In this document: in pieces, positions 44,360 to 53,292 of the stretch | Position numbering within the stretch: position 1 is the first letter of the stretch | Layout: every line of letters starts with the position of its first letter | NCBI RefSeq assembly: GCF_900996235.1 | Contig: NZ_CAAJGM010000208.1 | Span: 743,596-807,595 of the forward strand | From: Paraburkholderia sp. BCC1885 | GTDB taxonomy: Bacteria > Pseudomonadota > Gammaproteobacteria > Burkholderiales > Burkholderiaceae | Direction: 5' to 3' | DNA length: 64,000 nucleotides | The notes under the pieces: generated by a model | Seen by the model: the letters and a program-made list of their open reading frames with translations, nothing else | Database searches by the model: none | What the model was told of the DNA's origin: nothing | Translations under genes and position numbers: made by a program

Positions 44360-44689
44360 AGGCGAACCCCCATTTCTTACAAAAAGTAATATTGAGACCC
44401 GATACTACCGCACCTTGCCGGCGAGCCCGGTTTGCCGTGCCGTCCAGAATGGAGATGTTTCTGAAATGGCGGCGCGGCGAGGAAATGTCGGAACAATATT
44501 TTCCTTTCCCGCGGCGCTTTGTGCCCTTGTTCTACAATGCCTGCGAACGAGTTCCACCCTTGCTTCTCACGCCGCCGCACCCCTCGTTCACGACGCATGT
44601 GCAGACTACTCCCCGCGCTTCCGGCCCCGTCCGGCAAGACGCCGCGAGCCGCGCCGCGCAGGCCCGTGAATGACCTGACCGGAATGATC
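44360..44689. other. divergent intergenic region, antiporter / amidase
   Basis: Promoters for both divergent genes must lie in these 330 bases. I see no clear consensus promoter or gene. The amidase frame is open back to 44519, but its Arg/Pro-rich translation there does not look like protein. Confidence 0.4.
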
Positions 44690-46069
44690 ATGGCCACCGA
44701 ATTCACACCCTTCCCGCCGCTCGCCCAGCTTGCCGCCGATCTGGCCGCCGGCCGCACCACCAGCCGCCAGCTCGTCGAAACCGCGCTCGAACGCATCGCC
44801 GATCCGTCCGGCCAGGGCTCGACCGTTTTCATCCACGTCGACGCCGAGAATGCCCGCGCCGCCGCCGACGGCCATGATCGTCTGCGCGCGGCCGGCACCG
44901 TGCTGTCGCCGCTCGCGGGCATTCCGGTATCGATCAAGGACCTGTTCGATATCGAAGGCCAGGTGACGCGCGCCGGCTCGACCGTGCTCGCCGATGCGCG
45001 GCCGGCCGGCGCCGACGCCGTTACGGTGGCGCGCCTGAAACGGGCCGGCGCGGTGATCGTCGGACGCACCAATATGAGCGAGTTCGCGTTCTCCGGACTC
45101 GGGCTGAATCCGCACTACGGCCATCCGCTCTCGCCTTACCGGCGTGACGTGAAGGGCGACGAGCGGGTCTCCGGCGGATCGTCCTCGGGCGCGGCGGCGT
45201 CGGTGGCGGACGGCATGGCCGCCATCGCACTCGGCACCGACACCGGCGGCTCGATCCGCATCCCGGCGGCGCTCTGTGGTCTGACCGGCTTCAAACCCAC
45301 CGCTGATCGCATCCCCAAACACGGCGGCGTGCCGCTCTCGGCGACGCTCGATTCGTTCGGGCCGATCGGGGTATCGGTGGCCTGCTGCGCGCTGGTCGAC
45401 CGGATGCTGGCGGGGCTCGAGCCGCGCATCCCGGCGCTGCGCCCGCTCGAAGGCGTGCGCCTCGGCGTGCTCACCCACTACGTGACCGACGACGTCGAGC
45501 CGGCCGTGGCCGCCGCCATCGATGCGGCGCTCAAGCATCTGGAAGCGGCCGGCGCGATTGTCAGCGAAGTGCGTTTTGCACCGCTCGACCGCTTGCCGGA
45601 GATCAACCGCTTCGGTTTTCCGTCGATCGAGGCCTATGCCTGGCATCGTCCCCTGCTGGAAAAGCACCGCGAGCAATACGATCCGCGCGTGCTGACGCGC
45701 ATTCTGAAAGGCCAGCCGGCCAGCGCCGCCGACTACCTCGACCTGGTGGCCGAACGCAACGCCCTGCTGGAAGCGGCCCGCAACACGCTGTGGCAGCGCT
45801 TCGACGCGATCGTGGCGCCGACGGTGCCGGTCGTGCCGCCACGCGTGGCCGATCTGGTGCATGACGACGATGCTTTCGCCCGCACCAATGCGTTGATCCT
45901 GCGCAATCCGAGCGCGTTTAATTTCCTCGATACCTGCGCGCTTTCGCTGCCCTGCCATCGCCACGGCGACGCCCCGGTCGGCCTGATGCTGGCGGGCGCG
46001 CCGCATGGCGACGACGCCCTGCTGGCGATCGGCCGCGCTGTCGAAGCGGTGCTCAACACGATCCGGTAG
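44690..46069 (+). CDS. amidase signature family hydrolase
   Basis: A 459-residue amidase. The Ser-cisSer-Lys triad is Lys83 (GIPVSIKDLFD), Ser164 (SGGSSSGAAAS) and Ser188 (GTDTGGSIRIPA). It hydrolyses carboxamides, and the substrate is unknown. The GatA partner genes gatB and gatC are not adjacent, so this is not tRNA amidotransferase. The start may be the ATG at 44690 or the in-frame ATG at 44684. It precedes dsbB by 85 bases. Confidence 0.88.
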   Translation: MATEFTPFPPLAQLAADLAAGRTTSRQLVETALERIADPSGQGSTVFIHVDAENARAAADGHDRLRAAGTVLSPLAGIPVSIKDLFDIEGQVTRAGSTVLADARPAGADAVTVARLKRAGAVIVGRTNMSEFAFSGLGLNPHYGHPLSPYRRDVKGDERVSGGSSSGAAASVADGMAAIALGTDTGGSIRIPAALCGLTGFKPTADRIPKHGGVPLSATLDSFGPIGVSVACCALVDRMLAGLEPRIPALRPLEGVRLGVLTHYVTDDVEPAVAAAIDAALKHLEAAGAIVSEVRFAPLDRLPEINRFGFPSIEAYAWHRPLLEKHREQYDPRVLTRILKGQPASAADYLDLVAERNALLEAARNTLWQRFDAIVAPTVPVVPPRVADLVHDDDAFARTNALILRNPSAFNFLDTCALSLPCHRHGDAPVGLMLAGAPHGDDALLAIGRAVEAVLNTIR

Positions 46070-46154
46070 CCGAAAACCGGGCGGCTGGGGTTCGCGCTAG
46101 AATCGCGGGCACCCGCCCCCTTGGGGTTTTCGACTTTCGACAGCCACACGATCC

Positions 46155-46664
46155 ATGAATAACGATAATGCGATGCTGCGCCGCGAGCGCACCCTGCTGG
46201 TTCTGCTTGGCCTGATCTGCGTGGCGCTGGTGGCCGGCGCGCTGTATCTGCAATATGGCCTGCACGAAGATCCTTGCCCGCTGTGCATTTTGCAGCGCTA
46301 CTTCTTCCTGCTGATCGCGATCTTTGCGTTCCTGGGCGCGCGTTTCAATAGCTGGCGCGGCGTGCGGCTGCTCGAAGCGCTGGCCGCCATTTCGGCGCTG
46401 GCCGGCATCGTGACGGCGGCGCGGCATGTGTACGTGCAGGCCAATCCAGGCTTTAGCTGCGGTTTCGACACGCTGCAGCCGGTGGTCGACAGCCTGCCGC
46501 CAGCTCACTGGCTGCCGGGTGTATTCAAGGTCTCGGGATTGTGTGAAACGGCGTATCCGCCGATTTTCGGCCTTACGCTGCCGCAGTGGTCGCTGCTCGC
46601 GTTTTTCGTGGCCTATGTGCCGCTCGCGCTGAGCCTGATTCGTAATCGCCGCCGCATTGCTTAA
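46155..46664 (+). CDS. dsbB: disulfide bond formation protein B
   Basis: A 169-residue inner-membrane quinone reductase with four helices that reoxidises DsbA. The first periplasmic pair is Cys41-Cys44 in DPCPLC, followed by the quinone-site Arg48. The second pair is Cys102 and Cys130. The length is standard. It lies downstream of the amidase and ends before a hairpin terminator. Confidence 0.94.
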   Translation: MNNDNAMLRRERTLLVLLGLICVALVAGALYLQYGLHEDPCPLCILQRYFFLLIAIFAFLGARFNSWRGVRLLEALAAISALAGIVTAARHVYVQANPGFSCGFDTLQPVVDSLPPAHWLPGVFKVSGLCETAYPPIFGLTLPQWSLLAFFVAYVPLALSLIRNRRRIA

Positions 46665-47069
46665 AAAGCAGGCTTGAACACCGCCATGGCCCGGCTCGTC
46701 GCTGAGCCGGATGTACCCGGCGCGCCGCATCGGCGCGCGCCGTCGTAGTCAATGCCTGGGGCCAGACTGGCCCCTTTTCTCCGCCCTTCTCGTCCCGATT
46801 CCCGTCTTGCGGCGCCTCGCGCGCCGCCCGTTGCGGCTTGCTGCGCAGGGGTTTCCAGCCAAACCGCCCTGCCCCGCGAGCGCGACGTCAGCCACGGCGC
46901 GCGGTCGCTTATGACCGTCCGCGAATAACCCCCATCACCCTGGGGAAATATTTTTGAGACGAGGGAGTGCTATCGTCGCATATGGATGGCGATCTACGTG
47001 CGCGAGGCCGGCTGCGGTACGACCCCCTGCGTAACGCGCGCCCGGTCCGCAATGTCTTTCGGATTCGCC
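46665..47069. other. intergenic region between dsbB and xdhA
   Basis: This gap of 405 bases holds the dsbB terminator and the xdh promoter region. A GC-rich hairpin (GGCGCGCCG/CGGCGCGCGCC, about 46719-46742) precedes the true terminator. No open frame is convincing. The run GGGGAAATATTTTTGAG near 46944 may mark the promoter area. Confidence 0.45.
46758..46780 (+). terminator. terminator of dsbB
   Basis: GGGGCCA-GAC-TGGCCCC followed by TTTTCT, a compact rho-independent terminator about 94 bases after the dsbB stop. Confidence 0.75.
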
Positions 47070-48614
47070 ATGACAACGCAAACCATCCGCTTCTATCACC
47101 GTGGGGCCGTCCGTGAGGTTCAGGGCGTGCCGGCGACGCGCACCGTGCTCCAGCACCTGCGCGAAGACCTGCATTGCACAGGCACCAAGGAAGGTTGCGC
47201 GGAAGGCGACTGCGGCGCCTGCACGGTCGTGCTCGGCGAACTCGATGGCGACGGCCGGCTGACCCTCAAGGCCGTCAACGCCTGCATCCAGTTCCTGCCC
47301 ACCCTCCATGGCCGGGCACTCCTGACCGTGGAAGATCTGCGCGCGGCTGACGGCGCACTGCACCCGGTGCAGCAGGCGATGGTCGACTGCCACGGCTCGC
47401 AATGCGGTTTTTGCACCCCCGGTTTCGTGATGTCGATGTGGGCGCTGTACGAAAACCAGCCTGCGGCCGCCGGACTGCCGACCCGCGACGAAATCAACGC
47501 CGCCTTGTCCGGCAATCTGTGCCGCTGCACCGGCTACCGGCCGATCGTCGATGCCGCGCAGAAGATGTTCGACTATGGCCAGTATCCGCGCGTGGCGTTC
47601 GACCGCGCCGCCGTCACCGAGGCGCTCAGTCCTCTGCAACGCAAAGACACCTTCGAATATCGCGCGCCCGATGTGCGCGGCGATGCTTTCGGCACGCCCG
47701 CGTTCTACGCGCCGCGCACGCTGGATGCACTGGCGGACCTGCGTGTGCAGCAGCCGCAGGCACGCATTGTCGCCGGCAGCACCGATGTGGGCCTGTGGAT
47801 CACCAAGCAGTTCCGCGATCTCGGCGACATCCTGTACCTCGGCAATGTGGCGGAGCTCAAGACCATTGGGCGCGACGCACAAACCTTGACGATCGGCGCG
47901 GCGGTCACGCTGGAAGACGCCTACGCCACGCTTGCCGCCGACTACCCCGAACTCGCCGAACTCTGGACCCGCTTCGCCTCGCTGCCGATCCGCAATGCTG
48001 GCACGCTCGGCGGCAATGTCGCGAACGGCTCGCCCATCGGCGATTCGATGCCGGCGCTCCTCGCGCTTAACGCCGCAGTCGTACTGCGACGCGGCCGCAA
48101 GACGCGCACGGTGCCGCTCGACGCGTTTTACCTCGGCTATCAGAAGACCGCACTCGAAGCCGGTGAATTCGTCGAGGCGATCCGCGTGCCACGTCCCGCG
48201 CCCGATCTGCGCCTGCGCATTTACAAGGTCGCAAAACGCTACGATCAGGACATCTCGGCGGTCTGCGCCGCCTTTGCATTGCGGATTGCGGACGGCACGA
48301 TCGTCGAGGCGCGCATCGCCTTTGGCGGCATGGCGGCGACGCCAAAGCGCGCCGCTCACGCCGAAGCCGCGCTGACGGGCGCGCCCTGGGATGCGCAGAC
48401 CACCCACCGCGCAATGGACGCGCTCGCCGCCGACTACCAGCCGCTCACCGACATGCGAGCCTCGAGCGCGTATCGATTGAAGGTGGCGCGCAATCTGCTG
48501 CTGCGCTTCCAGATGGAAACGCGCGACGATGCGCCGCTCGCGCTCCACGAGGTGAATGCCTTCGCATTCGAAGCGGAAGAAACGGGCACGACGGCCGCGC
48601 AGGAGTCGCCCTGA
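47070..48614 (+). CDS. xdhA: xanthine dehydrogenase small subunit
   Basis: A 514-residue subunit. Two [2Fe-2S] domains occupy about 1-165: Cys43, 48, 51 and 72 (plant type), and Cys112, 115, 151 and 153 (helical). The FAD domain at about 190-370 includes RIVAGSTDVGLW and RNAGTLGGNVANGSPIGD. A CO-dehydrogenase flavoprotein C-terminal domain follows. It passes electrons from XdhB to NAD while hypoxanthine and xanthine are oxidised. The start is the ATG at 47070, or possibly 47052. The stop overlaps the xdhB start (ATGA). Confidence 0.94.
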   Translation: MTTQTIRFYHRGAVREVQGVPATRTVLQHLREDLHCTGTKEGCAEGDCGACTVVLGELDGDGRLTLKAVNACIQFLPTLHGRALLTVEDLRAADGALHPVQQAMVDCHGSQCGFCTPGFVMSMWALYENQPAAAGLPTRDEINAALSGNLCRCTGYRPIVDAAQKMFDYGQYPRVAFDRAAVTEALSPLQRKDTFEYRAPDVRGDAFGTPAFYAPRTLDALADLRVQQPQARIVAGSTDVGLWITKQFRDLGDILYLGNVAELKTIGRDAQTLTIGAAVTLEDAYATLAADYPELAELWTRFASLPIRNAGTLGGNVANGSPIGDSMPALLALNAAVVLRRGRKTRTVPLDAFYLGYQKTALEAGEFVEAIRVPRPAPDLRLRIYKVAKRYDQDISAVCAAFALRIADGTIVEARIAFGGMAATPKRAAHAEAALTGAPWDAQTTHRAMDALAADYQPLTDMRASSAYRLKVARNLLLRFQMETRDDAPLALHEVNAFAFEAEETGTTAAQESP

Positions 48615-51049
48615 TGAACCGGCAAAACGAAGTATTTATCCAACACGCCGCCAATGGCGAGGAAAGCGCCGCGATCGGCACGTCGCTGCCGCACGAATCC
48701 GCCACGCTGCATGTGAGCGGCGAGGCCGCCTATACCGACGACCTGCCCGAACTCCACGGCACGCTGCATGCGGCGCTCGGCCTGTCGCGCGAGGCGCACG
48801 CACGCATCGTCTCGCTCGATCTGGACGCGGTGCGGCGCGCGCCGGGCGTGATTGCAGTGCTGTCGGCCGCCGATATCCCCGGTGAAAACAACTGCGGCCC
48901 GGTGCTGCATGACGACCCGATCCTCGCCGAAAACGAAGTGCTGTATCTCGGCCAGCCGGTCTTCGCGGTCATTGCCGAGAGCCATGAACTGGCACGCCGT
49001 GCCGCTGCGCTGGCAAAAAGCGACGACGTGGTCCGCTATGAGCCGCTCGACGTCGTGCTGAGCCCGGCCGAAGCCAAGGCCATCAAACAGTTTGTGTTGC
49101 CGCCGTTGCATCTGAAGCGCGGCGAGCCCGCGGCGAAAATCGCCGCCGCGCCGCATCGGCTTCAGGGCACGTTCGAAGTCGGCGGCCAGGAACAGTTCTA
49201 TCTCGAAGGGCAGGTCGCCTACGCGATCCCCAGGGAGATGGACGGCATGCTCGTCTACAGTTCGACGCAGCATCCGAGCGAAATGCAGCAGGTGGTCGCG
49301 CATATGCTCGATTGGCCGGCGCATAGCGTGGTGTGCGAATGCCGGCGCATGGGCGGCGGCTTCGGCGGCAAGGAATCGCAATCGGCGCTGTTTGCGTGTG
49401 TGGCCGCGCTCGCCGCGCACGCCTTGAAGCGTCCGGTGAAACTGCGCGCCGACCGCGACGACGATTTCATGATCACCGGCAAACGGCACGACGCCCTCTA
49501 CGAATACGAAGCCGGCTTCGACGAAACCGGCCGCATTCTCGGCGCGCGTGTCGAGATCGCATTACGCGCGGGTTATTCGGCCGATCTTTCCGGCGCCGTG
49601 GCAACGCGCGCCGTGTGCCACGTCGACAACGCGTATTACCTGTCCGACGTCGAGATCGTCGCGCTGTGCTGCAAGACCAACACGCAGTCGAACACGGCGT
49701 TTCGCGGCTTCGGCGGCCCGCAGGGCGCACTGGTGATGGAAGTGATGCTCGACGGCATCGCCCGGCAACTGCGGCGCGATCCGCTCGACGTGCGGCTTGT
49801 CAACTACTACGGCGTGGACGAACGCAACGTCACCCCGTATGGCCAGACGGTCGAAGACAACGTGATCGCGCCGCTCACCGAAGCACTGCTCGCCAGCAGC
49901 GACTATCGCGCCCGCCGCGCGGCGCTCGCGGCCTATAACGCGGCGAGTCCGGTGCTCAAACGCGGTATCGCGTTTTCGCCGGTGAAATTCGGCATTTCGT
50001 TTAACGTGCCGTTTCTCAATCAGGCCGGCGCACTCGTGCATGTCTACAAAGACGGCTCGATCCTCGTCAATCACGGCGGCACCGAAATGGGCCAGGGCCT
50101 GAATACGAAAGTGGCCCAGGTGGTGGCGAACGAATTTGGCCTGCCGCTTGCACGCGTGCGCGCGACGGCGACGGACACCTCCAAGGTGGCGAACACCTCG
50201 GCCACGGCCGCGTCGACCGGCAGCGATCTGAATGGCAAGGCGGCCGAAGCGGCGGCGCGCACGATCCGCACGCGGCTCGCCGTACTGGCCGCCGCCGAAC
50301 TCGGCGGACAGGCCGATGCCGTGCGGTTCAGGGACGGCATGGTGCACGCGAACGGCGTGGCGATGCCCTTCGCCCAGCTGGTCAACGCCGCCTATCTGGC
50401 CCGCGTGCAGTTGTGGTCCGACGGCTTTTACACGACACCCAAGGTGCATTGGGACGCGAAAACGCTGACCGGTCACCCGTTCTACTATTTTGCGTATGGT
50501 GCGGCGGTGTCGGAAGTGGTGGTGGATACGCTGACCGGCGAATGGAAGCTGGTGCGCGCCGACGTGCTGCACGACGCCGGGCAGTCGATCAACCCGGCCA
50601 TCGACATCGGCCAGGTCGAAGGCGGCTTCATCCAGGGGATGGGCTGGCTCACCACCGAGGAACTCTGGTGGAACCGCGACGGTCGACTCATGACTCACGC
50701 GCCGTCGACCTACAAGATTCCCGCCGTCAGCGACACGCCCGCGGCCTTCCACGTGCACCTGTTCCACAATCAAAACGCGGAGCCGACGGTGTTCCGCTCG
50801 AAGGCGGTCGGCGAACCACCGTTGCTGCTGCCTTTTTCGGTGTTTCTGGCGATCCGGGACGCGATTGCCGCCGCGGCGCCGGACGCCAACGAGGCACCGC
50901 CCTTGCGCGCCCCGGCGACACCCGAGGCCATCCTCGATGCACTGGAGGCCATGGCGGCGCCGCCCGCTGACGCAGCGCCCGGCTTAACCGGCTGCCCGGA
51001 TACCCCGGGCGGCCATGGATGGAGAACCGTCGGATGCACGCCTGGCTAA
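48614..51049 (+). CDS. xdhB: xanthine dehydrogenase molybdopterin-binding subunit
   Basis: An 811-residue catalytic subunit. It has RRMGGGFGGKES near 250, FRGFGGPQGALVME near 375 and GGTEMGQGLNTKVAQ near 495. The active-site glutamate of the family is at Glu734 in KAVGEPPLLLPF. It binds the molybdenum cofactor and hydroxylates hypoxanthine and xanthine to urate. The C-terminus is extended by a Gly/Pro-rich tail that overlaps the xdhC start by 31 bases. It lies in an operon between xdhA and xdhC. Confidence 0.95.
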   Translation: MNRQNEVFIQHAANGEESAAIGTSLPHESATLHVSGEAAYTDDLPELHGTLHAALGLSREAHARIVSLDLDAVRRAPGVIAVLSAADIPGENNCGPVLHDDPILAENEVLYLGQPVFAVIAESHELARRAAALAKSDDVVRYEPLDVVLSPAEAKAIKQFVLPPLHLKRGEPAAKIAAAPHRLQGTFEVGGQEQFYLEGQVAYAIPREMDGMLVYSSTQHPSEMQQVVAHMLDWPAHSVVCECRRMGGGFGGKESQSALFACVAALAAHALKRPVKLRADRDDDFMITGKRHDALYEYEAGFDETGRILGARVEIALRAGYSADLSGAVATRAVCHVDNAYYLSDVEIVALCCKTNTQSNTAFRGFGGPQGALVMEVMLDGIARQLRRDPLDVRLVNYYGVDERNVTPYGQTVEDNVIAPLTEALLASSDYRARRAALAAYNAASPVLKRGIAFSPVKFGISFNVPFLNQAGALVHVYKDGSILVNHGGTEMGQGLNTKVAQVVANEFGLPLARVRATATDTSKVANTSATAASTGSDLNGKAAEAAARTIRTRLAVLAAAELGGQADAVRFRDGMVHANGVAMPFAQLVNAAYLARVQLWSDGFYTTPKVHWDAKTLTGHPFYYFAYGAAVSEVVVDTLTGEWKLVRADVLHDAGQSINPAIDIGQVEGGFIQGMGWLTTEELWWNRDGRLMTHAPSTYKIPAVSDTPAAFHVHLFHNQNAEPTVFRSKAVGEPPLLLPFSVFLAIRDAIAAAAPDANEAPPLRAPATPEAILDALEAMAAPPADAAPGLTGCPDTPGGHGWRTVGCTPG

Positions 51050-52047
51050 CCGATCTGCAACAACTGCTCGCGCACGGCGACGCCGCCGTGCTGGTGACGG
51101 TCGCGCGCGTCGAAGGATCGGCGCCGCGCGAGGCCGGCACCAAGATGATCGTCACGCGCGATTCGGCGCGCCACACCATCGGCGGCGGACACCTCGAATG
51201 GAAAGCCATCGAAACCGCGCGCCAGGTCCTCAGGGAAGGCATGCGCATGTCGCATATGCGACGGCTCGAACGCTTCGCGCTTGGCCCGAGCCTCGGCCAG
51301 TGCTGCGGCGGCGCCGTGGTGGTGGCGTTCGAACGGCTGGACGTCGCCGATCTCGGCTGGATCAGTTCCCTCGCGAAGCGCATGGCGGCGGGTCTTTCGA
51401 CGGTGCGTAGCGTATCATTCGGGCCCGCGCCGGACGCCGTCATGTTGTCCGACCCGGAGCCGGGCGTCGAAGGCGCCGATTGTCTGCTGTGGGACGGCGC
51501 CGGTTTCGACGCAAGCAATTCGCTGCTGACCGAAACCATCGCGCCGCGCGAGTTCGCCGTCGTGCTGTTCGGCGCCGGGCACGTAGGCGCGGCGCTGGTG
51601 CGCGTGCTCGGCACGCTGCCGTGCCACGTGCGCTGGGTGGACGAGCGCGACGCGCAATTTCCGCCGCCCGAGTTGCTGCAGGCCACGAATGTGACGATCG
51701 ACCCGAACGACGCGCCCGACGAAGCCGTCGACCAGGCTGCGCCGCACACGTATTTCATCGTGATGACGCACAACCACACGCTCGACCTCGATCTCGCCGA
51801 GCGCATCCTGCGGCGCGGCGACTTCGCGTTCTTCGGCATGATCGGCTCGCTCAGCAAGCGCAAGCAGTTCGAACACCGGCTCGCCGCACGCGGCATCGAC
51901 CCTGCGCTGGTGGCACGGATGAAATGCCCGCTCGGCGTGGACGGCATCGTCGACAAATCGCCGGAGATCATTGCGATCTCCGCGGCCGCGCAAGTGTTGC
52001 AGGCGGTCGAAGCGAATGCGCACGCAACGCATCCCGCGTCCGCCTGA
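51019..52047 (+). CDS. xdhC: xanthine dehydrogenase accessory protein XdhC
   Basis: A 342-residue chaperone that binds molybdenum cofactor, promotes its sulfuration and inserts it into XdhB. An N-terminal XdhC/CoxI domain carries ATVARVEGSAPREAGTKM-like sequence (VEGSAPREAG). The C-terminal Rossmann domain has VLFGAGHVGAALV and GMIGSLSKRKQF. It starts inside xdhB. The ATG at 51034 is an alternative with GGAG 10 bases upstream. It has the usual family length. Confidence 0.93.
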   Translation: MENRRMHAWLTDLQQLLAHGDAAVLVTVARVEGSAPREAGTKMIVTRDSARHTIGGGHLEWKAIETARQVLREGMRMSHMRRLERFALGPSLGQCCGGAVVVAFERLDVADLGWISSLAKRMAAGLSTVRSVSFGPAPDAVMLSDPEPGVEGADCLLWDGAGFDASNSLLTETIAPREFAVVLFGAGHVGAALVRVLGTLPCHVRWVDERDAQFPPPELLQATNVTIDPNDAPDEAVDQAAPHTYFIVMTHNHTLDLDLAERILRRGDFAFFGMIGSLSKRKQFEHRLAARGIDPALVARMKCPLGVDGIVDKSPEIIAISAAAQVLQAVEANAHATHPASA

Positions 52048-52135
52048 TACAACCCGAAAGTTAACCGACAGCGCCCCTCTCAACCCTATCCGGCACGAAT
52101 CGACTCACCAGCATCAGACCATTGAAGAAGCGAAC

Positions 52136-53182
52136 ATGAACACAACGACCACCCTCACTCTCGCCGACAAGGTGGCAGCGGCGCCGAAGGCCGAACTGCA
52201 TATCCATATCGAAGGCTCGCTGGAGCCCGAACTGATTTTCGCGCTCGCCGAGCGCAACGGCGTGAAGCTCGCCTACGCTTCGATCGAGGCGTTGCGCGCG
52301 GCCTATGCCTTCACCGATCTGCAGTCATTCCTCGACATCTACTACGCCGGCGCAAGCGTCCTGCTGCATGAGCAGGATTTCTACGACATGACGATGGCCT
52401 ACGTCGAACGCTCGCTCGCGGACAACGTCACGCACACCGAAATTTTCTTCGATCCGCAAACGCATACCGAGCGAGGCGTGCCGATCGCCACCGTCGTGGC
52501 GGGTATCGAACGCGCGCTCGCCGACGCCGAACCGCGCGGCCTCACCAGCAAGCTGATTCTGTGCTTCCTGCGCCACCTGTCCGAAGAGGATGCGCTTGCG
52601 ACTTTCGACGAGGCGTTGCCTTTGTTCGACCAGTACAGGCACCGGCTGATCGGCGTCGGGCTCGATTCGTCGGAGCGCGGTCATCCGCCGTCGAAGTTCG
52701 AGCGCGTGTTTGCGAAGGCGCGGGCCAAGGGCCTGAAGCTCGTCGCGCACGCCGGCGAGGAAGGACCGCCCTCGTACATCTACGAAGCGCTCGATCTGCT
52801 GAAGGTGGATCGCGTCGATCACGGCGTGCGCAGCATCGAAGATCCGGCGCTCGTCACGCGTCTGGCCGACACACGCGTCGCCCTGACCGTGTGCCCGCTG
52901 TCGAACCTGAAGCTGTGCGTGTTCGACGACCTGACCAGGCACACGTTGAAGGCGCTGCTCGACCAGGGCGTCGCCGTCACGGTGAATTCCGACGACCCGG
53001 CCTACTTCGGCGGCTACGTCAACGCGAATTACCTCGCCATCATCGAGGCACTCAAGCTCACCGAAGCCGAGGTCTACACCATCATCCGCAACAGCTTCGA
53101 AGCGGCGTTCGTCACGCCCGCCGAGCGCGACGCCTTGATCGCCACGCTCGACGCGCACTGGCACGCCGTCGAGATGAGCTGA
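52136..53182 (+). CDS. adenosine deaminase family protein, probable adenine deaminase
   Basis: A 348-residue amidohydrolase of the adenosine deaminase family. The zinc/catalytic motifs are His22/His24 (ELHIHIEGSLE), His205 with Glu208 (VAHAGEEG), His229 and Asp286 (NSDDPAYFG). The THTEIFFDPQTHTERGV segment (99-115) is, as I recall, typical of the bacterial and fungal adenine deaminase branch and not of true adenosine deaminase. With xdhABC and guanine deaminase beside it, deamination of adenine to hypoxanthine is the likely step. The start is the ATG at 52136. Confidence 0.88.
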   Translation: MNTTTTLTLADKVAAAPKAELHIHIEGSLEPELIFALAERNGVKLAYASIEALRAAYAFTDLQSFLDIYYAGASVLLHEQDFYDMTMAYVERSLADNVTHTEIFFDPQTHTERGVPIATVVAGIERALADAEPRGLTSKLILCFLRHLSEEDALATFDEALPLFDQYRHRLIGVGLDSSERGHPPSKFERVFAKARAKGLKLVAHAGEEGPPSYIYEALDLLKVDRVDHGVRSIEDPALVTRLADTRVALTVCPLSNLKLCVFDDLTRHTLKALLDQGVAVTVNSDDPAYFGGYVNANYLAIIEALKLTEAEVYTIIRNSFEAAFVTPAERDALIATLDAHWHAVEMS

Positions 53183-53292
53183 GCCGCACCAGCGCGGCTG
53201 CGCCAGACCGGCACGGGGGCAACGCGCGGCGCGCGCCTAACGCCCCCTCTGCGCCCCCTTTACACGTTCATATAACGGAGACGGCTTTTCCC

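Noticed and set aside
46719..46742. GC-rich hairpin after dsbB
   Set aside because: No T-run follows; the better terminator is at 46758-46780.
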